A stretch of DNA of 64,000 nt, from NCBI GenBank assembly GCA_026874595.1, contig CM049306.1:11615019-11679018 (forward strand), read 5' to 3'. The notes beneath the pieces are model-generated. The model saw only the letters and a list, made by a program, of their open reading frames with translations, did not search any database and was not told the origin of the DNA. A program made the position numbers and the translations under genes. Shown one piece after another: positions 61,102 to 64,000 of the stretch (position 1 is its first letter; the number at the start of each line of letters is the position of its first letter). The stretch is from Sipunculus nudus (taxonomy: Eukaryota > Annelida > Sipuncula > Golfingiida > Sipunculidae).

Positions 61102-61258
61102 GCGAAAGTCAGTTTTATATCATCTGTTTATATGAAATAATAATTGTATTTTGTGAATTTAGCCTGACAAGAGAAAAGGCTGCAGATACTGGGTGAGGCA
61201 GGGGTCTCGCTACACAGCAATGAGTGGCTGTTATCGACGCTGTAACAGGACCTTCACT
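8197..61258 (+). CDS. STAB: Stabilin-like scavenger receptor, 5' part (18 exons, 3' incomplete)
   Basis: Eighteen exons join in frame into 719 codons. Order: signal peptide (residues 1-22, ...EVKA|Q), stabilin N-terminal cysteine cluster with laminin-EGF-like and EGF modules (about 25-187), three EGF-like modules (about 188-357), FAS1 domain 1 (about 361-506), FAS1 domain 2 (about 511-650) and the start of the second cysteine cluster (from about 656). In vertebrates stabilins are large single-pass endocytic receptors of about 2500 residues that take up modified lipoproteins, hyaluronan and other polyanions; module order here matches the first quarter of that family. The linker after FAS1-2 (RCD...V..G.C..C....CP) is a stabilin hallmark. 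STAB1 and STAB2 orthology cannot be separated. Transmembrane segment, Link domain and later FAS1 domains lie beyond the window. Exon borders come from reading splice sites and phases, not from transcripts. Confidence 0.9.
8707..8920. mobile_element. MITE with CAGATCC inverted ends
   Basis: Left end GCAGATCCAGGGGAGGG. The right end, reversed, is CAGGGGCAGATCCAAGA. The interior holds long C runs and two T-rich blocks. A half copy in reverse orientation lies at 15131. The element class is not clear. Confidence 0.5.
12349..12606. repeat. Three-copy tandem repeat, about 90 bp
   Basis: The motif 'GGCTGAAAG(T/C)ATCA(T/C)TGCTGTG', followed by ATTATAATAA and GTTAAAA, recurs three times, the last copy diverged. 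Confidence 0.7.
13073..14067. mobile_element. Foldback-type element rich in ACCAAT/ATTGGT
   Basis: The left end TTACTCTAAAAACTGA and the reversed right end TTACTCTAAAAACAGA match. The interior is packed with TTGGTTGAAAT-, ACCAA- and TTGGTAA-type motifs in both orientations. No transposase is visible. Another MITE (13113) is inserted near its left end. Target duplication not identified. Confidence 0.5.
13113..13298. mobile_element. 186-bp MITE with CAGGGRTTATTCTAGG ends
   Basis: Left end CAGGGATTATTCTAGG and reversed right end CAGGGGTTATTCTAGG, with TATAT on both sides as a possible target duplication. The interior is C-rich. Ends beginning CAGGG recall hAT-type MITEs, but the class is not settled because hAT elements make 8-bp duplications. 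Confidence 0.6.
15131..15262. mobile_element. MITE fragment, same family as that at 8707, opposite orientation
   Basis: Reversed, it reads GGTGCAGATCCAGAGGGG followed by 'CCCCTCCTTTTCAGGTGCAACAAGC', matching the left part of the element at 8707 (CAGATCCAGGGG ... CTTTTTCAGGTGCCGCAAC). Only about half of the element is present. Confidence 0.45.
15773..15858 (+). CDS. STAB: Stabilin-like exon 2: laminin-EGF-like module
   Basis: Entered in phase 1 after a TTCTTACGCAG acceptor. It encodes A-C-P-G-G-P-S-N-P-C-N-G-Q-G-K-C-A-D-G and ends G-N-C-A-C-Q, the C-P-G-G...C-N-G-x-G-x-C-x-D-G pattern of stabilin laminin-EGF-like repeats. Donor CAG|GTGAGG, phase 0. Confidence 0.87.
15859..17356. repeat. Intron 2: type-A interspersed repeat (about 16117-17100)
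   Basis: It begins with a degraded copy of the hairpin AGGTCAGATGACT/AGTCAACTGAGCT and a GTCCG-rich tract, then carries three units of about 330 bp. Each unit has 'GGGCACAAATTGTAACC', 'GAAATTAGGTCTCTGTTA' and 'TTGATCATGGAGTG'. The same family fills intron 10. The remainder of the intron is unremarkable. Confidence 0.7.
17357..17426 (+). CDS. STAB: Stabilin-like exon 3: EGF module end and linker
   Basis: Acceptor TTTTTGTTCCAG. Continues C-Q|P-A-F-N-G-T-A-C-E-V-C-A then SSRSYGPFCNQ, like the stabilin segment between the C-x-C-x-x-N-F-x-G-x-x-C and the next cysteine repeat. Donor CAGA|GTGAGT, phase 1. Confidence 0.87.
17888..18350. repeat. Four-copy tandem repeat, about 137 bp
   Basis: GATGAAGA-type anchors fall at 17891, 18028, 18164 and 18309. 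Each unit contains 'GGTCAAGGCCACA', 'AAGCCAAACC' and 'CACATATTGCTCAC' or a close variant. Confidence 0.7.
18526..18915 (-). mobile_element. Retroposed sequence with poly(A) tail and 12-bp target duplication
   Basis: The insertion is bounded by AGTTTATTCTCC at 18514-18525 and 18916-18927. Read on the minus strand it ends GGAATAAAGAATTGT followed by a run of A: a polyadenylation signal about 9 bases before the tail, as expected of a target-primed retroinsertion. The opposite end is also a homopolymer (A on +), which is unusual. No coding region or LINE domain is visible in the 390 bp, so the source could be a SINE, a LINE 3' fragment or an mRNA 3' end. Confidence 0.7.
19388..19483 (+). CDS. STAB: Stabilin-like exon 4: EGF-like module
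   Basis: Acceptor ATCTTCAG. Reads T-C-Q-C-V-N-G-M-C-N-N-G-I-Q-G-D-G-T-C-F-C-Q-S-G-Y, then HGALCNE, with donor GAAG|GTGAGG, phase 1. The pattern C-x-C-V-x-G-x-C-N-x-G...G-D-G-x-C-x-C-x-x-G-Y-x-G-x-x-C is conserved in stabilins. The 3' half of this exon has decayed copies in the following minisatellite (19692 and 19911). Confidence 0.88.
19692..19755 (+). pseudogene. Decayed duplicate of exon 4 3' end
   Basis: GGTGATGGTAGCTGCTTCTG through CCCTGTTTAATGAATGTGAG is nearly identical to exon 4 from its GDGTC codons to the donor. Changes include TGT-CAG becoming TGT-TAG (stop) and loss of the donor GT (GAAG|GT becomes GAATGT). It is not usable as an exon. Confidence 0.75.
19911..19975 (+). pseudogene. 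Second, more decayed duplicate of exon 4 3' end
   Basis: CAAGGTGTTGTACCTGCTGC and then ATAACCATGGTAACCTGTGAAATGATACGAGG align with exon 4 with many substitutions. The alignment was made by eye and is weaker than that of the copy at 19692. Confidence 0.45.
20025..21543 (+). mobile_element. Type-B interspersed repeat, 5'-truncated, in intron 4
   Basis: From 'TACCATACTGAGAATTGGGTCA' onward it matches the family at 34425 and 55424. It contains 'GAGATATTAAGGAAAAACCT' and 'GCCTAATATCAAAACCACTGA', and ends CAGCTGAGCGATGTGACCAA then TGGGTCCCTTGTTTTTT. The hairpin 5' end is missing. Confidence 0.65.
21847..21966 (+). CDS. STAB: Stabilin-like exon 5: EGF-like domain
   Basis: Acceptor CTTGTTTCAG, phase 1 in and out, so it is a symmetric exon carrying one EGF domain: C-S-T-V-K-C-H-N-K-A-I-C-T, then V-N-C-T-C-M-Y-G-Y-E-G-D-G-F-N-C. 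The G-Y-x-G-D-G signature is typical. Donor ACAG|GTCAGT, followed by the 8.95-kb intron that holds the antisense recombinase gene. Confidence 0.88.
21967..26502. other. Intron 5, first part: no gene, CpG-richer patch
   Basis: No exon or ORF with domain character is seen. Between about 22300 and 24700 CpG dinucleotides are more frequent than elsewhere (GCCCGCCAGGGCGCGCG near 22400, GCGCCCGCCCGGGCGCGC near 22442, CACGCACGTG near 22900). This could be an old promoter, a repeat or a regulatory element. There is a TG/TA microsatellite near 23476-23505 and a 16-base C run near 25647. Confidence 0.45.
25741..25820. promoter_or_regulatory. Direct repeat with two CACGTG E-boxes
   Basis: CACGCCAGAC(T/C)CAGTCACGTGAACC occurs at 25741 and again at 25795, 54 bp apart. 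Each contains the palindrome TCACGTGA, an E-box recognised by bHLH-ZIP factors of the USF/MITF/MYC type. The function is inferred only from the motif. Confidence 0.35.
26503..27740. repeat. 353-365 bp tandem repeat carrying ACCTG palindromes
   Basis: Units start AGGTAAC at 26503, 26868 and 27221, and a weaker fourth follows to about 27740. Each has a short cluster of TTTACCT motifs ending in a dyad: TTACCTGTGCAGGTGAGTAA (26656), CACCTGTACAGGTG (27019-27032), TTACCTGTACAGGTAA (27373-27388). The rest of the unit is AT-rich and diverged. Confidence 0.7.
28206..28790. repeat. Array of ten TCCCCAC-centred dyad repeats next to the recombinase stop codon
   Basis: The core TCCCCAC recurs at 28211, 28262, 28313, 28467, 28506, 28547, 28586, 28627, 28666 and 28764. 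The first three are 51 bp apart; the block of six is spaced 39, 41, 39, 41, 39, i.e. two alternating unit types forming an 80-bp dimer. In the block, AGATGG and CCATCT form inverted arms around an 11-base core TCCCCAC(A/G)GAT. In the first copy the arms are GGCAG and CTGCC around the same 11 bases. The array ends about 65 bp beyond the stop codon of the minus-strand recombinase gene. Confidence 0.85.
28837..30225 (-). CDS. Tyrosine recombinase (DIRS/Crypton-type or related), intact ORF
   Basis: An uninterrupted 462-codon frame. Residues 1-60 are basic and Ser/Pro-rich with a likely nuclear signal (AKRRRTAR, 44-51). Residues about 71-112 look like a coiled coil. About 155-260 is the N-terminal SAM-like DNA-binding region (TRTSYQRAWQQLEEFCRNLG). 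About 265-462 is the catalytic domain. All catalytic positions of the family are visible: Arg309 in GFFRIGEL, Lys349/351 in HNSKNKD, His422-x-x-Arg425 in GHSFRIG, Trp448 in LGRWKT, and nucleophile Tyr456 in FKRYLR. Such enzymes cut and rejoin DNA through a 3'-phosphotyrosine. The start may be the first ATG or the one at 30180 (residue 16, MRRRATR). The gene lies antisense in intron 5, is flanked by dyad arrays, and has no reverse transcriptase or methyltransferase ORF nearby, so a Crypton-like or otherwise single-gene element is as likely as a DIRS remnant. Absence of stops suggests recent activity or selection. Confidence 0.88.
   Translation of the reverse strand: MIVHVSNQARLGCFSMRRRATRAPARYRLSNPTGNGASPSPPPAKRRRTARGSSSNSTEEHASTEASIPSQAVEALVNRLTAKIDSVAERLDKKIDNLSKEIDDRIDAKLAKLRPSSSAQQSALALNEVPLPFGVHIPEIGTLHGPMPSTNASSAKVSHLTDLGKYLIDNSLAKTTRTSYQRAWQQLEEFCRNLGHSGWARYPVAPSTTFLFLVDRFDKGICGSSLASTASAISYFHKIRDLPDPTATFAIKKLLLGAQKLRPSVDIRYPITKSVIIRLIKAMPLMINSEFSQALMKAVYLTSYHGFFRIGELIPKDKSSNDLVVQISDLTFLRVSNQTHMRIRLHNSKNKDPSIPTVISISEAQECCPVKAVQAFLGLRGASPGPLFSLPLGFPFTRSAFDRNLKDNLIAAGLDTKQYSGHSFRIGAATEAAANGMSDAKIRYLGRWKTEAFKRYLRLHAL
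30275..30696. repeat. Array of CACTTGAAACTTGAAAC dyad repeats upstream of the recombinase gene
   Basis: Six regular copies start at 30455, 30498, 30542, 30585, 30628 and 30671 (43-44 bp period). Four less regular ones start near 30275, 30311, 30376 and 30411. The best copies have 7-bp inverted arms GCACTTG and CAAGTGC around AAACTTGAAA. Two unit types alternate (AAGACACTTG and GTGCACTTG), so the higher-order unit is 86 bp. The array begins about 50 bp before the first ATG of the minus-strand recombinase, where promoter or recombinase-binding roles are possible. Confidence 0.85.
30918..31120 (+). CDS. STAB: Stabilin-like exon 6: one EGF domain and start of the next
   Basis: Acceptor TTGTGTTTTAG, phase 1. 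First domain: C-E-R-G-L-S-D-C-H-R-D-S-V-C ... Y-R-C-H-C-K-T-G-F-R-G-D-G-K-V-C. Then N-P-C-Q-T-R-N-G-G-C-P-E-E-T-T-N-C opens another and ends Y-T-G-P-G-I. Donor ATT|GTAAGA, phase 0. Confidence 0.88.
31806..31942 (+). CDS. STAB: Stabilin-like exon 7: EGF-like modules
   Basis: Acceptor TGCTTACAG. Completes the previous EGF (R-R-C-E-C-I-E-G-Y, ending S-G-C) and starts L-C-P-V-N-G-S-V-C-H-N-N-A-N-C-T. Ends ATCAA|GTGGGT in phase 2, a weaker donor than its neighbours but required by exon 8, whose first G completes the AAG codon. Confidence 0.86.
32370..32430 (+). CDS. STAB: Stabilin-like exon 8: EGF end and entry to FAS1
   Basis: Acceptor CTACTCCACAG. Reads K-C-T-C-M-E-G-Y-A-G-D-G-R-M-C-Y-G-N-V-L-E. 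In stabilins the same 'G-D-G-x-x-C-Y-G' immediately precedes the first FAS1 domain. Donor GAG|GTAAGA, phase 0. Confidence 0.87.
32929..33093 (+). CDS. STAB: Stabilin-like exon 9: FAS1 domain 1, N-terminal part
   Basis: Acceptor TTTATTGCAG, phase 0. Begins E-L-K-R-A-N and contains the FAS1 H1-type motif G-P-F-T-V-F-A-P-T-D-G-A-F. Donor GAG|GTTTGT. Confidence 0.88.
33961..34107 (+). CDS. STAB: Stabilin-like exon 10: FAS1 domain 1, middle
   Basis: Acceptor TGATTGTAG. Encodes L-L-A-N-K-T-F-S-R-Q-L-M-R-Q-H-L-I-P (the conserved 'L..H.I' helix of FAS1) and a hydrophobic strand ending V-I-S-V-I-Q. The exon ends CAG|GCAAGT: the donor is GC, not GT. The next plausible GT is far downstream and the reading frame demands this border. 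Confidence 0.85.
34108..34113 (+). promoter_or_regulatory. GC-type 5' splice site of intron 10
   Basis: The sequence CAG|GCAAGT replaces GT by GC but otherwise matches the U1 consensus fully, as is usual for functional GC-AG introns. The paired acceptor is TTCTTTTAG at 53318-53326. It opens a 19.2-kb intron. Confidence 0.75.
34425..35336 (+). mobile_element. Type-B interspersed repeat, 3'-truncated by a type-A element
   Basis: Starts TTTTTAGCTCAGCTGACT, hairpin partner AAGTCATCTGAGCT, then a GTCCGTCC microsatellite. The body has 'GAGATATTAAGGAAAAACCT' and 'CCTAATATCAAAACCACTCA'. It is cut off at 35337 where a type-A hairpin starts. Confidence 0.65.
35337..40164 (+). repeat. Type-A interspersed repeat array with 336-bp tandem units
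   Basis: Hairpin starts (AGCTCAGCTGACT/AGTCATCTGAGCT followed by GTCCGTC/GTCTGTC microsatellite) occur at about 35340, 37080 and 38734, with a partial one at 38563. Between them are tandem units of about 336 bp. Each unit carries GGCACAAATCGTAA, GGAAACCAGAAATTAGGTC, CAATATCTCATTAACTAC and the palindrome GGTGGCGCCACC. No protein is encoded; ORFs here, mostly on the minus strand, repeat with the units and have no codon character. Confidence 0.8.
36260..37790. repeat. 1075-bp offset segmental duplication within the type-A array
   Basis: Sequence around 36279-36690 recurs almost unchanged 1075 bp downstream (around 37354-37770), including identical spurious 67-codon minus-strand ORFs. The C run of the unit differs, about 11 bases near 36570 and about 18 near 37645. 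Confidence 0.75.
40165..41753 (+). mobile_element. Helitron-like element with 180-bp tandem repeats
   Basis: The 3' end reads GTGTCG-TTC-CGACAC (6-bp stem hairpin), then AT and CTAG followed by T, the hairpin plus CTRR terminus expected of Helitrons. Inside, GTACGGACTTTTTTTCGCA recurs at 40251, 40433 and 40613 (period 180-182) with diverged copies near 41370 and 41540. The 5' end (expected TC after A) could not be placed exactly; flanking sequence on both sides is type-A unit. It is non-autonomous: no Rep/helicase ORF. Confidence 0.6.
41754..42411 (+). repeat. Type-A repeat units between two Helitron-like insertions
   Basis: Two diverged 330-bp units of the type-A family (AGGGCACAAATCATAAAAAC, GGTACAAATTGCAACAACTG). 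Confidence 0.65.
42412..43271 (+). mobile_element. Helitron-like element, short copy
   Basis: Starts TCCTCCAAAACG after an A. Ends with the hairpin GTAGTC-ACTTGTC-GGCTAC (one G-T pair), then CCGTATT-CTAG followed by T. A longer copy with the same ends lies at 51752. It is inserted in a type-A element, whose 3' part resumes at 43272. Confidence 0.65.
43272..44997 (+). repeat. Type-A elements with intact 3' ends
   Basis: A 3' end CAGCTGAGCGTCATGACCCA then TGGGTCACTTGTTTTT lies at 43422-43457. A new hairpin start is at 43800, and a second 3' end (GACCCCTGGGTCACTTGTT) at 44966-44997. The segment 43460-44997 is duplicated at 48440-49984. Confidence 0.7.
44998..48098 (+). repeat. Type-B repeat remainder and low-complexity sequence
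   Basis: Type-B body sequence resumes at 44998 (GCCTTATATCAAAACCACTG) and the family's 3' end, CAGCTGAGCGCCGTGACCCA, occurs at 48067. In between is AT-rich DNA, a CTTT/CT microsatellite (46577-46731) and a C run near 47247. No gene seen. Confidence 0.55.
46577..46731. repeat. (CT/CTTT)n microsatellite
   Basis: Almost pure CT and CTTT units; long serine/leucine or arginine/glutamate ORFs over it are artefacts of this composition. Confidence 0.95.
48099..49984 (+). repeat. Type-A elements, including the second copy of a 1.5-kb duplication
   Basis: Hairpin starts at about 48100 and 48789; 3' end CAGCTGAGCGTCATGACCCC at 49950. The segment 48440-49984 closely matches 43460-44997, about 4985 bp away. 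Confidence 0.7.
49985..51751. repeat. 147-148 bp tandem array (about 50410-51460) and flanks
   Basis: The anchor ACGAGATTTCAC (or a close variant) recurs at 50431, 50567, 50714, 50862, 51009, 51157, 51304 and 51442. Five of the seven spacings are 147 or 148 bp. Units also share ACTTTTACAGCTACACAGGT and GCCAAATCTCGCACCATAT. The flanks show no gene. Confidence 0.75.
51752..52910 (+). mobile_element. Helitron-like element, long copy
   Basis: Starts TCCGCCAAAACAG after an A. Ends with the perfect hairpin GTAGTC-GCTTGTC-GACTAC, CCGTATT, CTAG and T. It is 1159 bp against 860 bp for the copy at 42412; most of the difference is an internal tandem duplication with a 278-bp offset (51985 and 52263 onward). 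Contains several GGTGGCGCCACC palindromes. No Rep/helicase ORF. Confidence 0.7.
52911..53326. other. End of intron 10
   Basis: Mostly unremarkable sequence leading to the TTCTTTTAG acceptor. It has a T run directly followed by a run of about 13 G near 53107-53128. Confidence 0.5.
53327..53464 (+). CDS. STAB: Stabilin-like exon 11: FAS1 domain 1, C-terminal part
   Basis: Acceptor TATTTCTTTTAG. Encodes G-S-V-R-F-K-L-Q-G-T-N-G and the FAS1 H2-type motif D-L-Q-A-S-N-G-L-I-H-V-I-D-G-L-L. Donor CAG|GTACTT, phase 0. Confidence 0.88.
53465..54001. other. Intron 11
   Basis: AT-rich; nothing recognised. Confidence 0.6.
54002..54064 (+). CDS. STAB: Stabilin-like exon 12: FAS1 domain 2, first helix
   Basis: Acceptor TTTGCTCTTTTAG. 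Encodes TPLIDLLKNDGRYNRLESVL plus K, matching the opening helix of a FAS1 domain. Donor AAG|GTAACA, phase 0. Confidence 0.86.
54065..55423. other. Intron 12, first part
   Basis: Diverged interspersed sequence with 'AGTTCTCAGTGACCTTGA' and related 'GACCTTGACCATCAAGGTC' motifs (54330-54660) suggests an old tandem repeat. A run of 17 G followed by GAGGGGAGG near 54750-54775 could form a G-quadruplex. No gene. Confidence 0.45.
55424..57296 (+). mobile_element. Type-B interspersed repeat, apparently full length
   Basis: Begins TTTTTAGCTCAGCTGACT with hairpin partner AAGTCATCTGTGCT, then GGCCGGCCGGCCGG at the microsatellite position. The body has GATATTAAGGAAAAACCTCA and CCTAATATCAAAACCACTGA. It ends CAGCTGAGTGCAGTGACCCA then TTGGTCCCTTGTTTT. 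No coding capacity. T runs on both sides fit insertion into T-rich targets. Confidence 0.6.
57297..57908 (+). mobile_element. Type-A repeat ending at the exon 13 splice acceptor
   Basis: Truncated type-A units (AGGCACAAATTGTAACCACT, GAAATTAGGTCTCTGTTACC) end with CAGTTGAGTGTCATGACCCA, TGGGTCACTTGTTTTT, then AAG and exon 13. The element's terminal T run therefore forms the polypyrimidine tract. Confidence 0.65.
57913..58029 (+). CDS. STAB: Stabilin-like exon 13: FAS1 domain 2, H1 region
   Basis: Encodes G-P-G-P-Y-T-V-F-S-P-N-N-G-A-W, the FAS1 H1-type motif, then a helix ending MSPE. Donor GAG|GTAAAA, phase 0. Its acceptor CTTGTTTTTAAG is formed by the 3' end of an interspersed repeat (see 57297-57908). 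The first codon is ATG, but this is an internal methionine and not a start. Confidence 0.87.
58412..58465 (+). CDS. STAB: Stabilin-like exon 14: FAS1 domain 2, helix
   Basis: Acceptor CTGTCTTTCCAG. An 18-codon exon, G-L-P-K-L-K-S-I-A-K-A-H-I-I-Q-G-R-E, with the conserved histidine-containing helix of FAS1. Donor GAG|GTAATG. Confidence 0.85.
59106..59186 (+). CDS. STAB: Stabilin-like exon 15: FAS1 domain 2, strands
   Basis: Acceptor TTTTGTATAG. Encodes V-S-S-M-D-L-V-N-M-G-R-L-T-G-F and the strand V-S-V-S-V-K-I. Donor GAG|GTCAGA, phase 0. Confidence 0.85.
59589..59744 (+). CDS. STAB: Stabilin-like exon 16: FAS1 domain 2 end and linker
   Basis: Acceptor TTTATAATTAG. Contains the second FAS1 H2-type motif D-I-P-A-S-N-G-I-F-H-H-I-S-S-V-L-V-P, then P-H-R-C-D-R-K-V-Y-H-F-V-R, which begins the next cysteine-rich cluster as in known stabilins. 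Donor AGG|GTAATG, phase 0. Confidence 0.88.
60215..60274 (+). CDS. STAB: Stabilin-like exon 17: cysteine cluster 2
   Basis: Acceptor TTTCACATTCAG. Encodes G-R-C-G-P-C-A-G-K-L-S-C-P-S-V, the stabilin 'G.C..C....CP' linker. Donor GAG|GTAATT, phase 0. Confidence 0.86.
61058..61094. repeat. (TA)n microsatellite
   Basis: About 18 TA units, 70 bp upstream of the exon 18 acceptor. Confidence 0.95.
61163..61258 (+). CDS. STAB: Stabilin-like exon 18: cysteine cluster 2, last exon in window
   Basis: Acceptor TTTGTGAATTTAG. Encodes K-R-K-G-C-R-Y-W ... S-G-C-Y-R-R-C-N-R-T-F-T, mirroring the D-C-K-Y ... P-G-C-R-H-I-C of exon 1. Donor ACT|GTGAGT, phase 0. The following C-C-G-[FY]-x-G motif should start the next exon, which lies outside the window. 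Confidence 0.85.
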
Positions 61259-64000
61259 GTGAGTGCTCCTTTGCATATTCAACAAGGTTATTAGTGTGAG
61301 AGGTAAAAGGTCATATTTGGAAGCCACAGGACCAGCTTGCTGTTTTATAACAGCAAGAGTTATTAATGTCTAATTCTATTTATTAGTGTATTTATGCAAG
61401 TTCACATACTATCCATAATCTAGGTCACTTAAATCCATTTTGTTCATGTTGAAAACTACGCTCATGAGGCAGTGGAAATCTTGCGCTTCTCAAGAAGCAA
61501 CTGATTTTAACGCTGCCAGCTTTGACTGTTTATGATATATTTAGACACCAGATGGCGGTTCTTAGTCTGCTTAAAAAATTGTGCGTATGATGTGACAAGC
61601 AGCCAACCAGATGCCAATAAACAAACACTTGACAGGCATCCTGGCTCCGCCCATAGCTGGGCTTCAAGCACCGCTTGATGAGAGTTAACAGTCGAATTTT
61701 AATTGCCCCCACCGTATTCTCGCATCATCAACCGATTTGATTATGACATTATGACTGTGTTAGCGTAGCCATGTATCTGTTGTCTGCAAAACAGAAACCA
61801 GCCAGCGAGGTGTGCAGGCAGCCTTTGTTGTTACGTTTCGTTTGAATTACAACTTACTGGCAGGGCATCCTATGTGCTCAAGGCCCTAAGCGAACCACAT
61901 CTGGGGCAATTCTCTTTGAGCCTGTGGCCTGTCCAGATGGTTACTTGGGCGATGAGCTGTCACTCAAAATGAAGTCAACATGAATGGCTCCGTGTATTCC
62001 TTGCTTGGCCGTGTCTTCCAGCAAAAGGCCTCATCTGATTGGAAGAAAATACAGTGCTCCCCTCTGGTGTAGCAATTCAGGATACGACGACATAACAAAC
62101 AGCGCTTACGATATAGGGAGTAGGCCTATAGTTAAAGCGCTGTGTAAAGAGCGTAGTTGAAAACCGAATAGTGACAAACCTTTTCAATATTTTATTATAA
62201 ATTTTTAGTTGAAATGGTCTCTTGCGTCAACAAAAGTAGTCAGAAGATAGTGAAAGGGAACATTTGCATTGTAAGAGGGTTAAATTCAATCAAATTAAAC
62301 AAAATGTTTTTGCTTGACAATATATTACAGTTGTCCTATTGGACATTTGTATACCTGGTTCTGTGTTATGTTCACTGTTTGATTCTGGTCAGTGTTTCAT
62401 CTCATGACTCGCTGCATGATCAGCTCTGCAGAACTTTTATACAATTATGACTTTACGGAAGCTAAAGTGTAAAGGTATACCTTATACAATTATGGAGCAT
62501 TATAACAAAGACAAAAATTTGTGTTAATAGGTGCAAACTAATTGCTTATCATTTATGTTTTTGTTTGATGATGCTGTTTTTATTTTCTTAGTTTTACTTG
62601 CCTTTTCTCATATTTTATCCCAGACAAAAAGTCACAGTTTCTGTTGTGTTAAAATAACATCAATATTTAAAGATAAATTGATTTTTTTATGATAAAATGG
62701 TCTTTTTCATATACATCACTGTTATAATGAACTTCTTCAGAACCATTGCATATACACATGAACAATGTTGAGGGAGAGTAATACTTATTTTGAAATGTGG
62801 TCTTGTTGACACACAATATTGACCAGGGGGAATTTCATAAATGCCTTCATATGCAGAGTAAACATTTGCACTTCCTGTTGTGTTTGCATATGTTTTGTGA
62901 CATCATCTGATATTTCAGTGTAAGACACAGTCTGCAGTCTATTTGTTTTTGTCATCTCATGAATGCAGCCCTTGTAAATATCTTAAGCTAAGCATTTCTC
63001 TTGAATACTTATTTATACAGCATTAAATAGCACATTTACATGATTGAAATTCAGCAAACTTACAATGAGACAATTTTCAAAATTTGGAGCCCCAATATAC
63101 AGTTTGAAAAATTGTCACATGCATGTTCACCTCCTTGGCAAACACCTGTACTATTTCCTGTTCTTCATTTGACTCTGAGTCTCTTTCTCACAAAAGATGC
63201 AAATTTTAGTTCAGTTTGAACACTAGCTTTTCCACTTTTTTCCACATTTAAGTCACAGTGAGCATGAAGCAAAAACTATCTCTTCTTTCAGCTCCTCACT
63301 GCATGTTAAAAATGTAACCACCTAATGAATTACAGGGGTAATCTGTAACATCAGCGTTACAGCAAGAATATTAAGATGGTCTGTCAGGAAAACTTATGAC
63401 ATGATGCTTATTATACAAAGATGAAATGTAGTACAAGTTAGGAGTGTACCTTCGTTTCCAGAATTATTATTATCATCTACAATCAACCTCAGAAGGAAGT
63501 ATTTTGCCACCTTACATCAATAAGATTTTAGTCTGAAAGTCCTAGTTATCTAGACATCGCATTGCTGACATTTGACATCCTCCGTTCTCATTAAATAAGT
63601 TTGGCCATAAAATTTGTTTTACACTTTTTTTAGCAAACCTGTGAGCATATGCAATGGTGTGGTGTGGGCCGTTGTCTGTCCTCTGTATGTTAACCCATCC
63701 TTTGTAAAAAGTGGCAGGACCCTGACCTAGCATCACCAAATTTTATGAAAAAAAATCATCTAAAAAATTGTCGGATTTTGCTTTTTTTGCTATATGCGTT
63801 AACTTAGATTTTATAGGGAAAAAGTTAAAAAAAATGTAAAAGCCTTCTTCTCCTGAATCATTCAGCCATATTGTTCAATATTTAACATAATTTATCCAAG
63901 AGATGAGCTCTCTCACTTTTGTTCAAATGGTTTGAAATGTTTTGAATGGCGATGAAGTTTGGCCGAGTTACAAGAATTTGAACTTTGTCATTTTGCCAAG
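61259..64000. other. Intron 18, open at the window end
   Basis: No acceptor followed by an in-phase C-C-x-G-[FY] motif, which would mark the next stabilin exon, was found. The stretch 61560-62130 is less AT-rich than its surroundings, without a codable frame. Around 63640-63800 a segment with GGGCCGTTGTCTGTCC resembles the microsatellite-bearing repeats elsewhere, at low confidence. Confidence 0.5.

Larger units (their letters stand above)
58030..61162. other. Introns 13 to 17
   Basis: Five introns (58030-58411, 58466-59105, 59187-59588, 59745-60214, 60275-61162), AT-rich, with a TA microsatellite at 61058-61094 close to exon 18. No other feature supported. Confidence 0.6.

Noticed and set aside
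61560-62130. Next stabilin exon in intron 18
   Set aside because: No acceptor followed by an in-phase cysteine pattern could be found on the + strand.

Overview
The window looks like animal nuclear DNA, most probably from a mollusc and perhaps a bivalve. It is AT-rich, with one intron-bearing gene spread over more than 53 kb, GT-AG introns, many MITE-, Helitron- and Harbinger-like elements, TA microsatellites, and a very abundant repeat that begins with an AGCTCAGCTGACT hairpin followed by a GTCC/GTCT microsatellite. I have no taxon marker, so the assignment is an inference.

The only host gene I can support is the 5' part of a stabilin-type scavenger receptor on the + strand. Eighteen exons from 8197 to 61258 join in compatible phases into 719 codons. 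They encode a signal peptide, a cysteine-rich EGF/laminin-EGF-like cluster, three further EGF-like modules, two FAS1 (fasciclin) domains, and the start of the next cysteine-rich cluster. The gene runs out of the window: no exon carrying the expected next CC-G-F/Y-G motif is visible before base 64000. EGF exons mostly have phase-1 borders and FAS1 exons phase-0 borders. Intron 10 starts with a GC donor and is 19.2 kb long.

Layout. 1-598: an unidentified coding relic with four in-frame stops. 1282-3767: a pogo/Tigger-like element holding two Harbinger-like insertions with remnants of a transposase N-terminus. 3770-8196: non-coding DNA. 8197-21966: exons 1-5, with MITEs, a 3'-polyadenylated retroinsertion, and a minisatellite containing decayed copies of exon 4. 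21967-30917: intron 5, with CpG-richer sequence, a 353-365 bp tandem repeat carrying palindromes, and an intact antisense tyrosine-recombinase gene sandwiched between two different arrays of short dyad-symmetric repeats. 30918-34107: exons 6-10. 34108-53326: intron 10, almost entirely repeats (336-bp tandem units, Helitron-like elements with recognisable 3' ends, segmental duplications, a 147-148 bp tandem array). 53327-61258: exons 11-18, where the 3' end of a repeat lies directly against the splice acceptor of exon 13.

The most interesting system is the recombinase locus at about 28.2-30.7 kb. A catalytically complete tyrosine recombinase gene, without a visible reverse transcriptase partner, is flanked within about 75 bp of its stop codon and 50 bp of its first ATG by regularly spaced dyad arrays. 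Both arrays have a period near 40 bp and alternate two unit types. This could be a self-contained mobile element whose arrays are recombinase binding sites.
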